DNA of 64,000 nt from Bradyrhizobium canariense. Its GTDB lineage: Bacteria; Pseudomonadota; Alphaproteobacteria; Rhizobiales; Xanthobacteraceae. Positions 1 to 8,039 of this stretch are shown piece by piece (the stretch's first letter is position 1; each line of letters starts with the position of its first letter). The position numbers and the translations under genes are program-made. The DNA lies in NCBI RefSeq assembly GCF_018130465.1, contig NZ_JAFCKJ010000011.1, positions 62,001 through 126,000 on the forward strand, in the 5' to 3' direction. The notes under the pieces are model-generated. The model did not search any database, was not told the origin of the DNA, and saw only the letters and a list, made by a program, of their open reading frames with translations.

Positions 1-512
1 AGCATCTGTTCTTCTGGCTGCTGTCGAACCGCATGGCGCCGGCGGCGGTCTATGCACTGCCGTTCTTCAACCTCTATTCGGCGATCGGGCTGTTCGATAC
101 GCCCTGGGCGGTCGCGCTCGCGCACTGCATCTTCAACGTCCCGCTGGCGGTGTGGATCCTGGAAGGCTTCGTCTCCGGCGTGCCGCGCGAGATCGACGAG
201 ACCGCCTTCCTCGACGGCTACTCGTTCCCGCGCTTCTTCATCAAGATCCTGGTGCCGCTGATCGCGAGCGGCATCGGCGTCGCCGCCTTCTTCTGCTTCA
301 TGTTCTCCTGGGTCGAGTTGCTGCTCGCGCGCACGCTGACCTCGGTCTCGGCCAAGCCGATCGCGGCGATCATGACGCGCACGGTGTCGGCTGCGGGCAT
401 GGACTGGGGTCTGCTGGCGGCGGCCGGCGTGCTCACCATCATTCCGGGCGCGCTCGTGATCTGGTTCGTCCGCAATTACATCGCGAGCGGCTTTGCGCTC
501 GGTCGGGTCTAG
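1..512 (+). CDS. glpQ: ABC transporter permease, glycerol-type (5' end outside window)
   Basis: This is the C-terminal part of an inner-membrane permease of the MalG/carbohydrate type. It is open at the left edge, and the frame reads through from base 3 with no start. Hydrophobic segments alternate with the cytoplasmic EAA loop (EIDETAFLDGYSFPRFF, about base 190-240), which docks the ATPase subunit. The protein ends NYIASGFALGRV. The next two genes are a DUF2160 small membrane protein and a large binding protein. That order matches the glpSTPQUV glycerol importer described in Rhizobium leguminosarum, so I read this as its second permease. The family assignment is firm. The substrate is inferred from gene order. 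Confidence 0.85.
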   Translation, partial: HLFFWLLSNRMAPAAVYALPFFNLYSAIGLFDTPWAVALAHCIFNVPLAVWILEGFVSGVPREIDETAFLDGYSFPRFFIKILVPLIASGIGVAAFFCFMFSWVELLLARTLTSVSAKPIAAIMTRTVSAAGMDWGLLAAAGVLTIIPGALVIWFVRNYIASGFALGRV

Positions 513-522
513 GGAGGCATCA

Positions 523-852
523 ATGGAATCTATTGCATGGATGGCCTGGACGCCGCCGACGGCGATCTTCTTTGTCGCGCTCGCCTGCACGCTTGCCGTG
601 ATGACCTGGCTTGGGGTGGCCTATCCCGAAGCCGAGCGCGTCGGCGTGCTGCGCATTCCGACCACGCGCGGCGACCGCCTGTTCATCTCCCTGATCACGG
701 CGGCGGTCATCCACCTGCTCTGGATCGCCTTCGCCGGCACCGACGCCCTCGCCACGCTGCCGATCGGCGAGGACGGACTTGAAATTTCGCGCCTTTGGAT
801 CGCATCAGGAATTTCGCTGGCCACGGCCGTACTCATTTTCCGCACGGTCTAG
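523..852 (+). CDS. glpU: DUF2160 small integral membrane protein of a glycerol importer
   Basis: The product is 109 residues with about three hydrophobic helices (roughly residues 8-27, 48-67 and 84-105) and a short polar stretch in between. The ATG at 523 has AGGGAGG five bases upstream, overlapping the permease stop. A longer TTG reading from 493 has no such site and was rejected. DUF2160 proteins sit between permease and binding-protein genes of GlpV-type importers, and their role is unknown. The spacing (10 bases from the permease stop, 73 bases to the binding protein) supports a single transcript. Confidence 0.8.
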   Translation: MESIAWMAWTPPTAIFFVALACTLAVMTWLGVAYPEAERVGVLRIPTTRGDRLFISLITAAVIHLLWIAFAGTDALATLPIGEDGLEISRLWIASGISLATAVLIFRTV

Positions 853-925
853 CCCGCGAAGGAACGGCCAGATCCGGGACCAACCCGGGCCTGTAGAAAG
901 TTTGTCGCTGCAACGGAGGAACAAC

Positions 926-2722
926 ATGCGGCAGTTTAGGAGAAGGGAACGTCCATTGAGCAAGAGCAGTTTTCTGACGATGTCCAGCGTCGCCGCCATC
1001 GTCGCGGTGTCGTTCGCCGTCTCGGCGCCGGTTCGCGCCGCCGACGACGCCGCGATCCAGAAGTGGATCGCGGAATTCCAGCCCTCGACGCTGTCGAAGG
1101 ACGAGCAGAAGAAGGAGCTGGAGTGGTTCGCCAAGGCCGCCGAGCCCTTCAAGGGCATGGAGATCAACGTCGTCTCCGAGACCATCACGACCCACGAATA
1201 CGAGTCGCAGACGCTGGCCAAGGCGTTCTCCGAGCTCACCGGCATCAAGCTCAAGCACGACATCATCCAGGAAGGTGACGTCGTCGAGAAGCTGCAGACC
1301 CAGATGCAGTCCGGCAAGAACGTGTACGACGGCTGGATCAACGATTCCGACCTGATCGGCACGCATTTCCGTTACGGCCAGACCATCGCGCTGTCGGACT
1401 ACATGACCGGTGAGGGCAAGGACGTCACCGATCCCATGCTCGACGTCAACGACTTCATCGGCAAGTCGTTCGGCACGGCGCCGGACGGCAAGCTCTATCA
1501 GCTGCCCGACCAGCAGTTCGCGAACCTCTACTGGTTCCGCTACGACTGGTTCACCAACGCCGACTACAAGGCCAAGTTCAAGGCCAAGTATGGCTACGAG
1601 CTCGGCGTTCCCGTGAACTGGTCCGCCTATGAGGACATCGCCGAGTTCTTCACCAACGACATCAAGGAGATCAACGGCGTCAAGGTCTATGGCCATATGG
1701 ACTATGGCAAAAAGGACCCGTCGCTCGGCTGGCGTTTCACCGACGCCTGGCTGTCGATGGCCGGTAACGGCGACAAGGGCATCCCGAACGGTCTGCCGGT
1801 CGACGAATGGGGCATCCGCATGGAAGGCTGCCGTCCGGTCGGCTCCTCGGTCGAGCGTGGCGGCGACACCAACGGTCCGGCCGCGGTCTACTCGATCACC
1901 AAGTACCTCGAGTGGATGAAGAAATACGCTCCGCCGCAGGCCCAGGGCATGACCTTCTCCGAGTCGGGTCCGGTGCCGGCGCAGGGCAACATCGCCCAGC
2001 AGATGTTCTGGTACACCGCCTTCACCGCCGACATGGTGAAGCCGGGCATCGCCGTGATGAACGCGGACGGTACGCCGAAATGGCGTATGGCTCCGTCGCC
2101 GCACGGTTCGTACTGGAAGGAAGGCATGAAGCTCGGCTACCAGGACGCCGGCTCCGTGACGCTTCTGAAGTCGACCCCGGCGGATCGCCGCAAGGCAGCC
2201 TGGCTCTATCTCCAGTTCATCATCTCCAAGACGGTGTCGCTGAAGAAGAGCCATGTCGGTCTCACATTCATCCGTGAATCCGACATTTGGGACAAGTCGT
2301 TCACGGAGCGTGCGCCGAAACTCGGCGGTCTGATCGAGTTCTACCGCTCGCCCGCGCGCGTGCAGTGGACCCCGACCGGCAACAACGTGCCCGACTATCC
2401 GAAGCTCGCGCAGCTGTGGTGGCAGAACATCGGCGATGCGTCGTCCGGTGCGAAGACGCCGCAAGCCGCGATGGACTCGCTTGCCGCCGCCCAGGACTCC
2501 GTGATGGAGCGTCTGGAGAAGTCCGGCGTGCAGGGCGCCTGCGGTCCGAAGCTGCACAAGAAGGAGTCGGCCGAGTACTGGTTCGCCAAGGCTCAGAAGG
2601 ACGGCACCATCGCCCCGCAGCGCAAGCTCGCCAACGAGAAGCCGAAGGGCGAGACGGTCGACTACGACACCCTGATCAAGTCGTGGCCGGCCCAGCCCCC
2701 GAAGCGCGCCTCGCTGCAGTAA
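926..2722 (+). CDS. glpV: extracellular substrate-binding protein, GlpV-like (glycerol importer)
   Basis: This is a 598-residue periplasmic binding protein of the extracellular solute-binding family 1 type. It is longer than most sugar-binding proteins, as GlpV proteins are. The ATG at 926 is preceded by GGAGG (915-919). The first about 36 residues form an export signal with an RRR-rich N-region and a hydrophobic core ending APVRA before the mature ADDAA. Reading from 779 would add a non-homologous extension, so I rejected it. It is the last gene of the importer, followed 19 bases later by a strong terminator. Glycerol as substrate is inferred from the glpQ-U-V order. A related polyol cannot be excluded. 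Confidence 0.85.
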   Translation: MRQFRRRERPLSKSSFLTMSSVAAIVAVSFAVSAPVRAADDAAIQKWIAEFQPSTLSKDEQKKELEWFAKAAEPFKGMEINVVSETITTHEYESQTLAKAFSELTGIKLKHDIIQEGDVVEKLQTQMQSGKNVYDGWINDSDLIGTHFRYGQTIALSDYMTGEGKDVTDPMLDVNDFIGKSFGTAPDGKLYQLPDQQFANLYWFRYDWFTNADYKAKFKAKYGYELGVPVNWSAYEDIAEFFTNDIKEINGVKVYGHMDYGKKDPSLGWRFTDAWLSMAGNGDKGIPNGLPVDEWGIRMEGCRPVGSSVERGGDTNGPAAVYSITKYLEWMKKYAPPQAQGMTFSESGPVPAQGNIAQQMFWYTAFTADMVKPGIAVMNADGTPKWRMAPSPHGSYWKEGMKLGYQDAGSVTLLKSTPADRRKAAWLYLQFIISKTVSLKKSHVGLTFIRESDIWDKSFTERAPKLGGLIEFYRSPARVQWTPTGNNVPDYPKLAQLWWQNIGDASSGAKTPQAAMDSLAAAQDSVMERLEKSGVQGACGPKLHKKESAEYWFAKAQKDGTIAPQRKLANEKPKGETVDYDTLIKSWPAQPPKRASLQ

Positions 2723-2741
2723 GGTACATCTGATAACGACG

Positions 2742-2769
2742 AAAGGCCGGGAGCGATCCCGGCCTTTTT
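2742..2769 (+). terminator. rho-independent terminator of the glycerol importer operon
   Basis: An 11-bp perfect stem (2742-2752 with 2757-2767) closes a GCGA tetraloop and runs into a T tract. It lies 19 bases after the binding-protein stop and just before the convergent TetR gene end. Confidence 0.9.
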
Positions 2770-2785
2770 CTTTGTGGTGAGCGCT

Positions 2786-3493
2786 TCACTCCTTGCGTCT
2801 CACCAGATCCCCGATCACCGTTTGCACATGTGCAAGCCACGCCTTCCGCATCTCCTCATCCGCAAGGTCCATCTGCGTATAGCTCGACAGCGTGTAGAGG
2901 TTGGCGCGGTAGAAATAGGTGAGCGAGAGGATCGAGAGATAGAGGTGGAAGCGGTCGCAGTCCCGCCCGAATTCGCCGTGTTCGATGCCGCTCTGGAGCA
3001 CGCGCTCCAGCATGCCGAGTTGCGTATTGGCGAAGCTGCGGCGGATGTTGTTCCTTACATGACGGCCCTTGAAGAGATTCTCCGTAGCGAGGATGCTTAA
3101 TAGCTCTGGATGGGCCCAATAGTAGTTCCAGTTGAAGGCGACCAGTGCGGCGAGCGCCTGGCGCGGCCGGGAAAAATCGAGATCGAGCGCCTCTTCCGAC
3201 GTGACCAGATCGGCATAGCAATGCTCGATGACCTGGTGGAAGAGCTTCTCTTTACTCTTGAAATAGTAGTAGAGCATCCGGTCGTTGCTCTTGGCGGCCT
3301 TGCTGATGCGATCGACCCGCGCGCCGCCAAAGCCTTCGCGGGCAAATTCGCCGACAGCCGCGCGCAGAATGGCCTCGCGAGTCTGATCAGGGGCGCGCGT
3401 CCGCCGAACCGTTGAGCCGCTCTTCCGCTTGGGCGCCTTCTTGAGGCGCGGGGCGGCAAGCGTGCGGGCAGGCAGCTCTGTATCTTTGGCCAT
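2786..3493 (-). CDS. TetR/AcrR family transcriptional regulator
   Basis: The product is 235 residues. A basic N-terminal arm (KKAPKRKSGSTVRRTR) leads into a TetR helix-turn-helix: TREAILRAAVGEFAREGF, GARVDRISKAAKSND, MLYYYFKSKEKLFHQVIE, about residues 38-85. A C-terminal helical ligand/dimer domain follows. The ATG at 3493 (MAKDTEL) was chosen because upstream codons give a non-conserved leader. The gene is divergent from a binding protein plus Rieske oxygenase operon, with a 20-bp palindrome between them. It probably represses that operon and itself in the absence of a ligand. The ligand is unknown. Confidence 0.85.
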   Translation of the reverse strand: MAKDTELPARTLAAPRLKKAPKRKSGSTVRRTRAPDQTREAILRAAVGEFAREGFGGARVDRISKAAKSNDRMLYYYFKSKEKLFHQVIEHCYADLVTSEEALDLDFSRPRQALAALVAFNWNYYWAHPELLSILATENLFKGRHVRNNIRRSFANTQLGMLERVLQSGIEHGEFGRDCDRFHLYLSILSLTYFYRANLYTLSSYTQMDLADEEMRKAWLAHVQTVIGDLVRRKE

Positions 3494-3595
3494 TGCGTAT
3501 CCCAGGGAATCACAACCAGCAGGATGGGGCTTGCCGCCTTTTTGGCAAGCGCGCCGATTCTTCGACATTGACAACCATCAGCGTCTGGTATTCGC

Positions 3596-3615
3596 TATGT
3601 AGTAAGTACTACATA
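3596..3615. promoter_or_regulatory. candidate TetR operator palindrome
   Basis: Two perfect 9-bp arms (TATGTAGTA and TACTACATA) are separated by AG. The site lies 35 bases before the GTG of the binding-protein gene and about 100 bases before the TetR start, in an otherwise AT-rich promoter region. Size and symmetry fit a TetR dimer site. Confidence 0.65.
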
Positions 3616-3649
3616 CATTCTCGGATCCCAATGACGGAAGGGGCAGCTG

Positions 3650-4852
3650 GTGCGCATTTCGGCTATTGTGAGTCTCCTAGGGCTGGCCCTGACAGTGACC
3701 TGCGGTGCGGGGCGGGCGGCCGAGCCGCCGCCGATCAGGATCGGCGAAATATCGAGCTATTCAGCTCTCCCAGTCGGGACCCGCGGCTATCGTCAGGGCT
3801 GGGAGCTCGCGCGGGACGAAATCAACGGGAAGGGCGGCGTGCTCGGCCGCAAGCTCGAGATCATCGCCCGTGACGACGCTGGCAAGCCGGACGTGGCAAT
3901 CACCGCCGCCGGTCAGCTTGTCGAAGGCGAGCAGGTCGATCTCCTGACGGGCACGATCCTCTCCCATATCGGCCTGGCCGTCGCCGATTTCGCCAAGCAG
4001 AAGCAGATATTCTTCCTCGCCTCGCAGCCGCTGACGGATGCCCTCATCTGGGAGAAGGGTAATCGCTATACGTTCAGGTTGCGGCCGAGCACCTATACCC
4101 AGGCCTCCATCCTCGCAAAGGAGGCGGCAAAATTCCCGGCGCGGCGCTGGGCGACGATTGCGCCGAACTATGAGTTCGGCCAGGCAGCGGTGGCAAGCTT
4201 CAAACGCGAATTGAAGCAATTGAAGCCTGACGTCGAATTCGTCTCCGAACAGTGGCCGCCGCTCGGCAAGATCGACGCGGGCCCGGTGGTGCAGGCGATG
4301 ATGGCGGAGCAGCCCGATGCCATCTTTAACGCGACGTTCGGGGCCGATCTCACGAAATTCGTGCGCGAAGGCACGACCCGCAATGCGTTCGCCAAACGCG
4401 TCGTCGTCAGCATCCTCTCCGGCGAGCCGGAATATCTAGCGCCGCTGAAGGATGAGGCGCCGCCCGGTTGGCTGGTCACCGGGTATCCCTGGAGCGAGAT
4501 CAAGACTCCAGCTCACGACTCGTTCCTGAAAGCCTATCTTGCGCGTTTCAAGGAATCTCCGAACATCGGCGCGCTGATCGGCTACGCGAACACGCTGGTG
4601 CTAGCAAAGGCGATCGAGGTGGCCGGCTCGACCAAGACCGATGATCTGATCAAGGCGATGGAGCATCTCAAGGTCGACACGCCTGTCGGCCCGATTTCGT
4701 TCCGAGCGATCGATCACCAATCCACCATGGGGGTCTATGTCGGTACGCTTGCGGTGCGGGACGGCCAGGGCGTGATGACCGACTGGCGCTATGTTGACGG
4801 CGCCGACTACCAGCCCACCGACACCGAAGTGCTGGCCAAGCTGAAGAACTAG
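3650..4852 (+). CDS. branched-chain amino-acid-type ABC substrate-binding protein (orphan)
   Basis: This is a 400-residue Leu/Ile/Val-type (Peripla_BP_6) binding protein. It starts with GTG at 3650. A clear signal peptide (ISAIVSLLGLALTVTCGAG, cut near GRAAEP) leads to the mature domain, which begins IRIGEISSYSALPVG. The core motif AGKPDVAITAAGQLVEGE and the fold length are typical. No permease or ATPase gene is nearby. The only partner is a Rieske oxygenase 8 bases downstream, so the two are almost certainly co-transcribed under the divergent TetR regulator. It probably captures an aromatic or other substrate for that oxygenase. The substrate is unknown. Confidence 0.85.
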   Translation: MRISAIVSLLGLALTVTCGAGRAAEPPPIRIGEISSYSALPVGTRGYRQGWELARDEINGKGGVLGRKLEIIARDDAGKPDVAITAAGQLVEGEQVDLLTGTILSHIGLAVADFAKQKQIFFLASQPLTDALIWEKGNRYTFRLRPSTYTQASILAKEAAKFPARRWATIAPNYEFGQAAVASFKRELKQLKPDVEFVSEQWPPLGKIDAGPVVQAMMAEQPDAIFNATFGADLTKFVREGTTRNAFAKRVVVSILSGEPEYLAPLKDEAPPGWLVTGYPWSEIKTPAHDSFLKAYLARFKESPNIGALIGYANTLVLAKAIEVAGSTKTDDLIKAMEHLKVDTPVGPISFRAIDHQSTMGVYVGTLAVRDGQGVMTDWRYVDGADYQPTDTEVLAKLKN

Positions 4853-4860
4853 GAGCTGCC

Positions 4861-5904
4861 ATGAAATTGCTCGCGCCGCGAAACACCTGGTATCCGCTCA
4901 CATGGTCGCGCAACGTGACGCGCGCGCTCGCGCGACACCGCATTCTCGGTATGGACCTCGTCGTGTACCGGCGCGAATCCGGTCAGGTCGTTGCGCTCGA
5001 CGACGCCTGTCCGCATCGATTGGCGCCCTTGTCGATGGGCAAGCTCAAGGGCGACGCCATCGAATGCGGCTATCATGGTATGACCTTTGGCGCCGACGGG
5101 CGTTGTGTGCGGATTCCCGGCCAGCCCGTGATTCCGCAGAACGCGCAGGTGCCGTCCTATCCGCTTCGAGAAAAAATGGGCCTGGTCTGGATCTGGCCCG
5201 GTGAACCGGCGCTGGCCGATCCGTCGCTGATTTATGACCTGCCGCAATTCGGCAAGGCTGGCTGGCATGCTGCGGAGGGCGATGCCCTGCGGATCGAGAC
5301 CAACTATCTCAACCTCGCCGACAATCTCTGCGACCCCGCCCATGTCAGCTTCGTGCATCTGTCGACGCTCGGCAATTCGGCGAGCGAGGAGATTCCGGTG
5401 GAGCACACCTATAGCGATCGCGGCGTGCTGGTCTGGCGCTGGATCCGCAATGCGCCGCCAATCCCGCTGTTCGCGAAATACGGTAATTTCAGCGGCCACG
5501 TCGATCGCTGGCACTATTACGATTACGTCGCGCCCGGCATCGCGGTGATCGATTTCGGCAGCGCGGATGTCGGTGCGATTGCCGACCCGGCGGACCGTGG
5601 CAAGGGACTGCGCATCTTCGCCTGCCATTTCATCACGCCGGTCGACGACAATGTCTGCATCGACCACTGGCTGCACGTGCGCAATTTCGCGCTGGACGAT
5701 GCCGATGTCGATCAGCGGCTGCACGGCGATTTTCGCATCGCCTTCAACGAGGACAAGGAGATACTGGAGCGCATAGAGCAGGTTGCGCAGGCGCGTCCCG
5801 ACCTCAAATGCATCCGGCTCGCCATCGACGCCGCCCCGCAGCGCATGCGACGCATCGTCGAGCGAATGGTGGCCGGCGAAGCTGAGACGCGCGCCTCGGC
5901 GTAA
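4861..5904 (+). CDS. Rieske non-heme iron oxygenase, vanillate demethylase-like
   Basis: The 347-residue oxygenase carries a Rieske [2Fe-2S] site C50-x-H52 (CPHR) and C69-x2-H72 (CGYHG). The mononuclear iron motif is NLADNLCDPAHVSFVH (Asp and two His). This arrangement is that of VanA/toluenesulfonate-type monooxygenases, which demethylate or hydroxylate aromatic or similar compounds with electrons from a separate ferredoxin reductase. No reductase is encoded here, so a partner must be supplied elsewhere. It lies 8 bases after a binding protein gene. The family is certain and the substrate unknown. Confidence 0.88.
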   Translation: MKLLAPRNTWYPLTWSRNVTRALARHRILGMDLVVYRRESGQVVALDDACPHRLAPLSMGKLKGDAIECGYHGMTFGADGRCVRIPGQPVIPQNAQVPSYPLREKMGLVWIWPGEPALADPSLIYDLPQFGKAGWHAAEGDALRIETNYLNLADNLCDPAHVSFVHLSTLGNSASEEIPVEHTYSDRGVLVWRWIRNAPPIPLFAKYGNFSGHVDRWHYYDYVAPGIAVIDFGSADVGAIADPADRGKGLRIFACHFITPVDDNVCIDHWLHVRNFALDDADVDQRLHGDFRIAFNEDKEILERIEQVAQARPDLKCIRLAIDAAPQRMRRIVERMVAGEAETRASA

Positions 5905-5913
5905 TCGGGCGCC

Positions 5914-5990
5914 TCGTCATTCCGGGCCGATCCGAAGCATCGAACCCGGAATCACGAGATTGCTGCGCGGGATTCGGGTGCGCTGGTGAC
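5914..5990. repeat. diverged palindromic intergenic repeat
   Basis: The segment starts CGTCATTCCGGGCCGAT and continues AAGCATCGAACCCGGAATC, sharing these modules with copies near 29990, 54802 and 63801. It lies between convergent genes and the closing arm has decayed. Confidence 0.6.
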
Positions 5991-6011
5991 GCCCGCAAGG
6001 GCGATGCGCCC

Positions 6012-7112
6012 TTATTCCGCCGGTTCAGCCGCCAGCGCCGGATAGTCAGTGTATCCCTTGGCGCTACCGCCGTAGAATGTGTTCTTGTCCCAATCGTTCA
6101 GCGTCGCGCCCTGCTTCAGCCGCTCGACGAGATCGGGGTTGGAGATGAACGGCTTGCCGAAAGCGATGAGATCGGCCGCGTTCGCGTCCAGCACCTTGGT
6201 GGCGAGATCGAAATCATAGCCGTTGTTGGCGATGTAGGCGCCGGGGAAGCGCTTGCGCATGCCCGCATAGTCGAACGGCGCGATGTCGCGCGGACCGCCG
6301 GTGGCGCCTTCGACGACGTGGAGATAGACGAGCTTCAGTGCGCCGAGACCGTCGACGATATGGTCGTACAAGGCTTGCGGATTCGAATCCGAGATGTCGT
6401 TGGCCGGCGTCACCGGCGAGATGCGGATGCCGGTGCGCTCGGCGCCGGCTTCGGCGACGACGGCCCTGGAGACTTCCAGCATCAGCCGCGCGCGGTTCTC
6501 GATCGAGCCGCCATAGGCATCCGTGCGCTTGTTGGTGCCGTCCTTGGCGAACTGCTCGAGCAGATAGCCGTTGGCGCCGTGGATCTCGACGCCGTCGAAG
6601 CCGGCTTCGAGCGCATTCTTGGTGGCACGCTTGAAGTCGTCGATGATCCCAGGAATTTCGGAGAGCTCCAGCGCGCGGGGCTCGGAGACGTCGGCGAAGC
6701 CGCCGTTGACGAAGGTCTTGCCCTTGGCGCGGATCGCGCTCGGCGCCACCGGGGCTGCGCCATTGGCCTGAAGGTCGACGTGCGAGATGCGGCCGACGTG
6801 CCAGAGCTGGATGAAGATCTTGCCGCCGCGCTGATGCACCTGATCGGTGACCTTGCGCCAGCCGGCGACCTGGTCCTTTGAGTAGATGCCGGGCGTGTCC
6901 TGGTAGCCCTGGCCCTGCTGCGAGACCTGGCTCGCTTCGGTGATCAGGAGGCCCGCGGAAGCACGCTGGCCGTAATAGTCCGCCGCAAGCGGGCTCGGTA
7001 CGAATGTGCCGGGTGCGGCGCGGTTGCGCGTCAGGGGAGCCATCACCAGGCGGTTGGCCAGCGTGATCGGGCCGAGCTTGTAGGTCTCAAACAATTTGGT
7101 CGAACGGCTCAT
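6012..7112 (-). CDS. Old Yellow Enzyme family alkene reductase (NADH:flavin oxidoreductase)
   Basis: The product is a 366-residue FMN TIM-barrel enzyme that reduces activated C=C bonds (N-ethylmaleimide reductase/xenobiotic reductase class). Visible family motifs are NRLVMAPLTRNRA near the N-terminus, QLWHVGRISH, GVEIHGANGYLLEQF (active-site His/Asn region) and DAYGGSIENRARL. The start is at MSRSTKLFETY (ATG 7112). The longer frame from 7289 adds a Cys-rich leader with no counterpart. It stands alone. The gene downstream on the same strand order is a DUF1993 protein 184 bases upstream of its start. Confidence 0.9.
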   Translation of the reverse strand: MSRSTKLFETYKLGPITLANRLVMAPLTRNRAAPGTFVPSPLAADYYGQRASAGLLITEASQVSQQGQGYQDTPGIYSKDQVAGWRKVTDQVHQRGGKIFIQLWHVGRISHVDLQANGAAPVAPSAIRAKGKTFVNGGFADVSEPRALELSEIPGIIDDFKRATKNALEAGFDGVEIHGANGYLLEQFAKDGTNKRTDAYGGSIENRARLMLEVSRAVVAEAGAERTGIRISPVTPANDISDSNPQALYDHIVDGLGALKLVYLHVVEGATGGPRDIAPFDYAGMRKRFPGAYIANNGYDFDLATKVLDANAADLIAFGKPFISNPDLVERLKQGATLNDWDKNTFYGGSAKGYTDYPALAAEPAE

Positions 7113-7296
7113 GGGGAATGCTTCCAGGCGGTGAGAGGTCCGGAACACTTGTGCATCGCGGCAATCAGCGCAAGGGAGGAGCCATACGGAAACTGCAGGC
7201 GAGCTACGCAGCGGAGCCGCGCAGCATAAATCATATGTAATTTCAGCCGCGGCAGCAGATTCGATCTCCCGCCGCGGCTGTCTGAACAATCGCGTT

Positions 7297-7800
7297 TTAG
7301 TTCGCGCCGAGGAAATCGCGCTTGCCGATCTCGACGCCGGCGTGGCGCAGAAGGCCGTGGGCGGTCGCGGCGTGGAAATAGAAGTTCGGCAGCGAGAACG
7401 CGCTCAGGAATTGCTGGCCCTTCATGGTGATGGATTTGTCGGGGCCAGCCGGGAAGGTGACGTCCTTGGTGTCGGCGCCCTCGAACTGCTCCGGCTTGAA
7501 CGATTTCACATAGTCGATCGTCTTGGCCAGCCGCTGCTTCAATTCGCCAAAGCTCGTTTCGGTATCTGGCGTGGAGGGCACTTCGCTATGGGTCAGCCGC
7601 GCGCAGCCCTTGGCTGCGAAATCGCTGACGAGCTGGATCTGCTTCGACAGCGGCAGCATGTCCGGGAACAGGCGGGAGCCCAGCAGGACGCTCGGGTCGA
7701 CCTTCTTGGCCGCGCAATGCGCCTCGGCTTTGGTGAGCAGGCCGGTCAGGCTGTTCAGCATTTGCAAATAGGCGGGGACGACGGCGTCGTGGAAGGACAT
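7297..7800 (-). CDS. DUF1993 domain-containing protein
   Basis: The protein is 167 residues and spans one DUF1993 domain from residue 5 to the end. Typical segments are PAYLQMLNSLTGLLTKAEAH, LFPDMLPLSKQIQLVSDF and FYFHAATAHGLLRHAGVEIGK. The fold is a DinB-like four-helix bundle, and several conserved His residues suggest a possible metal site. No signal peptide is seen. The function is unknown. It is transcribed in the same direction as the Old Yellow Enzyme gene and may share a transcript. Confidence 0.85.
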   Translation of the reverse strand: MSFHDAVVPAYLQMLNSLTGLLTKAEAHCAAKKVDPSVLLGSRLFPDMLPLSKQIQLVSDFAAKGCARLTHSEVPSTPDTETSFGELKQRLAKTIDYVKSFKPEQFEGADTKDVTFPAGPDKSITMKGQQFLSAFSLPNFYFHAATAHGLLRHAGVEIGKRDFLGAN

Positions 7801-7926
7801 GTGATGCTCGCTCGAATGAGGGAAAACTCAGGAGAAACCTGAGCCACTCACATGGGAGCGTCATGGAAAAATACAATCGCGGAAGCGGCTTGTGCGGTGC
7901 GAAAATTCTACGGCGCCACACCCACG

Positions 7927-8032
7927 CTGTCATCGCCCGGCCTTGACCGGGCGATCCAGTACTCCGAGACGGTTGTGATATAGCCGAGGCGCCGCGGCGT
8001 ACTGGATGCCCCGCTTTCGCGGGGCATGACAG
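7927..8032. repeat. palindromic mosaic repeat (bradyrhizobial intergenic element)
   Basis: The outer arms CTGTCAT and ATGACAG enclose two hairpins (CGCCCGG-ccttga-CCGGGCG and GCCCCGC-tttc-GCGGGGC) and the inner pair CCAGTAC/GTACTGG. It lies just after the end of the lytic transglycosylase gene on the opposite strand. Confidence 0.7.
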
Positions 8033-8039
8033 AGGGGGC

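Noticed and set aside
779-925. Extended N-terminus of the glpV frame from 779
   Set aside because: The extension overlaps the preceding DUF2160 gene, lacks an SD site and would put the signal peptide 49 residues inside. ATG 926 has GGAGG and the signal peptide at its start.
833-2557. A 574-residue minus-strand reading frame antisense to glpV
   Set aside because: It is a GC-driven shadow: its codons mirror a well-supported binding-protein gene, and it has no SD site or recognisable domain.
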